This document shows, piece by piece, positions 62,225 through 64,000 of a DNA stretch of 64,000 nucleotides. The notes under the pieces are model-generated. The model did not search any database. It saw only the letters and a list, made by a program, of their open reading frames with translations, and was not told the DNA's origin. The position numbers were made by a program, and so were the translations under genes. The DNA comes from Acanthacorydalis orientalis (Eukaryota > Arthropoda > Insecta > Megaloptera > Corydalidae). The stretch lies in NCBI GenBank assembly GCA_034766995.1, contig CM068317.1, forward strand, positions 30,585,001-30,649,000, in the 5' to 3' direction. Each line of letters begins with the position of its first letter. Positions within the stretch are counted from its first letter, which is position 1.

Positions 62225-62390
62225 AGATTTTTCTGTATCTTGACTCTGTGAGGATGATGACGATGCCATCGAAATGTGCATAAACGACAATTAAAAATAA
62301 TCGATAATAATTTATAGAATATTCTTTGTTGAAAAAATTTGGTTTGTGAAATAAAAAAACAATTCTTTTGTGAAAATACTACATTTATTT
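62225..62390 (+). repeat. Foldback family F1, right arm
   Basis: TTTTTCTGTATCTTGACTCT, GTGAGGATGATGACGATGCC, ATCGAAATGTGCATAAACGA, CAATTAAAAATAATCGATAA, TTGGTTTGTGAAATAAAAAA and CAATTCTTTTGTGAAAATAC in the centre-to-outside order. Confidence 0.7.
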
Positions 62391-62394
62391 CTCT

Positions 62395-63077
62395 TTAAAT
62401 GCATTCTTAATAATACTATAAATTGTCTGCAAATCAATTTAATATCTGTTTATTGAAATTAAAGTTTTCTATTTTTGCTGAATGTTATATTCCAACCTAA
62501 ACGATAACAGTTCCTTGTAAAATCGCTATCTTTTATACACATATAAGATATTTTACTGTATTTTGAAAAGTTGTGAATATTTGGGTTGTTAATATATTTA
62601 TGAACTGAATTTAATCATTGCAACGAACTAAAATTGTAGCAAAATAATTTTTATATCAAATTTTGTCTTATTTAATCAGTAGTATATTTTTAAAAATGTC
62701 CGTTAATTATTTTAACTAAAAGCAAATATTTCTGTAGTATTAGTTATTGGTGTTCTACTCAATTTGTCTTTGTTCTAAGAGTAGATTTATAAACTTTATT
62801 TTATAATTCTATTATTGATTTTCGTATCTACTATAAAGTAACATATTAATATTTCTTAATATTCTTAATACTCTTCTTAATCAATTCGTGTGATGAATCG
62901 TTTTACAATATTCAAAATAAATACACTTTAATTTATGTAGATAAATAATAATGTTTATGTACGTCTGCTCTGGTCATTAAATAACACCCACGGTTTATAC
63001 AACCTGTAGGCGTTGAATACGATACATATTTTCTAAGAGAACATATGAAAATGTGTTCAGAATGACATGTTAAATTA
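62395..63077. other. AT-rich DNA, no gene seen
   Basis: No recognisable feature. Confidence 0.4.
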
Positions 63078-63380
63078 ATGGTGTATAACATCATGAACAT
63101 TTACTATTATTATTATGATTGCAGAACGGTCTTCCGTTCTCGTAAAGGTCAACGAATCTTATGTTGTGATTATAACACAAACGCGGATTACTATAAATAT
63201 AATATCTTTCACACACTGACCTGCTTAGTAGAAGAGAATCGCCTACTTTTACTTCAATATAGTCTGACGAATAACTACATTCGATATGGAAATCAGCGAT
63301 GGTATTTCGAATGTTTTTGTTTTATAATTGCACAAGATATTTTTAGAACGTGCATACATGTTTTTATTTTTAAAATGTGA
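63078..63380 (+). CDS. Unrecognised 100-codon frame, possible exon
   Basis: This is the longest frame here that is not made of TA repeats. The first codons (MVYNIMNIYYYYYD) come from AT-rich DNA that looks intronic, and an acceptor-like ATTGCAG ends at about 63124. From there the reading TVFRSRKGQRILCCDYNTNA, then a RLLLLQYSLTNNYIRYGNQRW stretch, is more protein-like. A donor-like GTATTT follows near 63301. The pattern loosely recalls FLYWCH-type zinc-finger exons (FxxSxxGxxxL...Y...W..C), but the cysteine/histidine spacing does not fit. Real exon, decayed exon and chance are all possible. Confidence 0.2.
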   Translation: MVYNIMNIYYYYYDCRTVFRSRKGQRILCCDYNTNADYYKYNIFHTLTCLVEENRLLLLQYSLTNNYIRYGNQRWYFECFCFIIAQDIFRTCIHVFIFKM

Positions 63381-63384
63381 TATT

Positions 63385-64000
63385 TTAAAGTACATCAATT
63401 CACATTTTAACTACGATTTGTGACTTCTACTCTACAGCTTGAACAGAATTCGCTGAAAACTTTTTTTAGTATCCTATGAAATGTATGCAACTTCTTAATA
63501 AATTACAATATTTATTTAGACACGATTTCTTTAAGATATTATCTGACGAATTCTCTAATTTTAACAGTTTATTATTTTAAATTTTTGCTAAGATTGCATA
63601 TTTATGCTACTTGAAATTACACACGAATAAATTATTTTTATTCAGCAAACTTTTATTTCCTATGTTATAGTATTTTAAAATTTCTTTTGATTTATGTGCA
63701 AATTATTTACCTTACAGGTCACTTTTCGTAGTATGTGAAAAAAATCTACAATAAAGATAATATTAGAGATACGAAAACTGTTATGCCTAATTGATAATTT
63801 GATAGATTATTTCTTTTTAGCTTTATATGAAGTTTCTGAAAAGGATTTCTATAATCACCAAAATAAATCTTTTTTTTTCGTGCTCATCTATGAAGCATTC
63901 TTTTTAAAAAAATAAAATGTTCCGATATACCTAACAATAATATATAAACAAAATTATGTATAAATAAAAATTAATTTAATTGCGTTTTGAAATTTTCCCG
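63385..64000. other. AT-rich DNA, no gene seen
   Basis: No recognisable feature up to the window edge. Confidence 0.4.

Noticed and set aside
63124..63360. FLYWCH zinc-finger exon
   Set aside because: The order of aromatic and basic residues is suggestive, but the cysteine and histidine spacing does not match the domain.

Overview
The window is very AT-rich eukaryotic DNA (roughly four fifths A+T by eye, not computed). It carries about fifty long (TA)n arrays, mariner and hAT debris, and no confident protein-coding gene, rRNA, tRNA or CRISPR. Several mariner lineages, piggyBac-, hAT- and Helitron-like pieces, a TATA/initiator-like site and scattered CpG-rich islands in an AT-rich background fit an insect or other arthropod. 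A hymenopteran-type genome is a reasonable guess, but no host gene confirms it. Most predicted reading frames are translations of TA, CA or GTAT arrays (runs of YIYIYI) or chance frames in AT-rich DNA.

Layout. 1-320 is a CpG-rich block with a TATA box and initiator that could be a 5' exon. 320-11,000 is almost featureless AT-rich DNA apart from TA arrays and a CpG-rich patch at 6,760-7,040. 11,087-16,700 holds a long inverted-repeat element, a TIR element (family P), a second CpG-rich patch at 15,300-15,590, a mariner 5' fragment and a hairpin MITE. 17,990-19,125 is a broken, nearly complete mariner on the minus strand whose transposase is split by a TA array. 21,862-24,680 holds an internally deleted mariner and two family P elements. 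29-35 kb has hAT ends and a complete hAT-like element at 34,153-34,598 with a perfect 8-bp target duplication. 35-46 kb is dense in a palindromic (foldback) repeat family, F1, of which about 18 tracts occur across the window. 48-56 kb has a second foldback family (F2), CpG-rich patches with a CRE-like palindrome, two Helitron-like ends and a piggyBac-type MITE. 58-62 kb has a third degenerate mariner transposase and the twin of the internally deleted mariner. The last kilobase has a 100-codon frame of unknown status.

There is no pathway here. The biology is that of small non-autonomous DNA elements. Many TIR elements start or stop exactly at (TA)n arrays, as expected for TA-targeting transposons in TA microsatellites. 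The observation I would follow first is that F1 and F2, whose arms differ, both carry near their centre a motif of the form CTGAnGATG...TCGAAA, which resembles the hammerhead ribozyme core and the related motif of Penelope-type retroelements. All family assignments come from reading motifs by eye, and no search was run.
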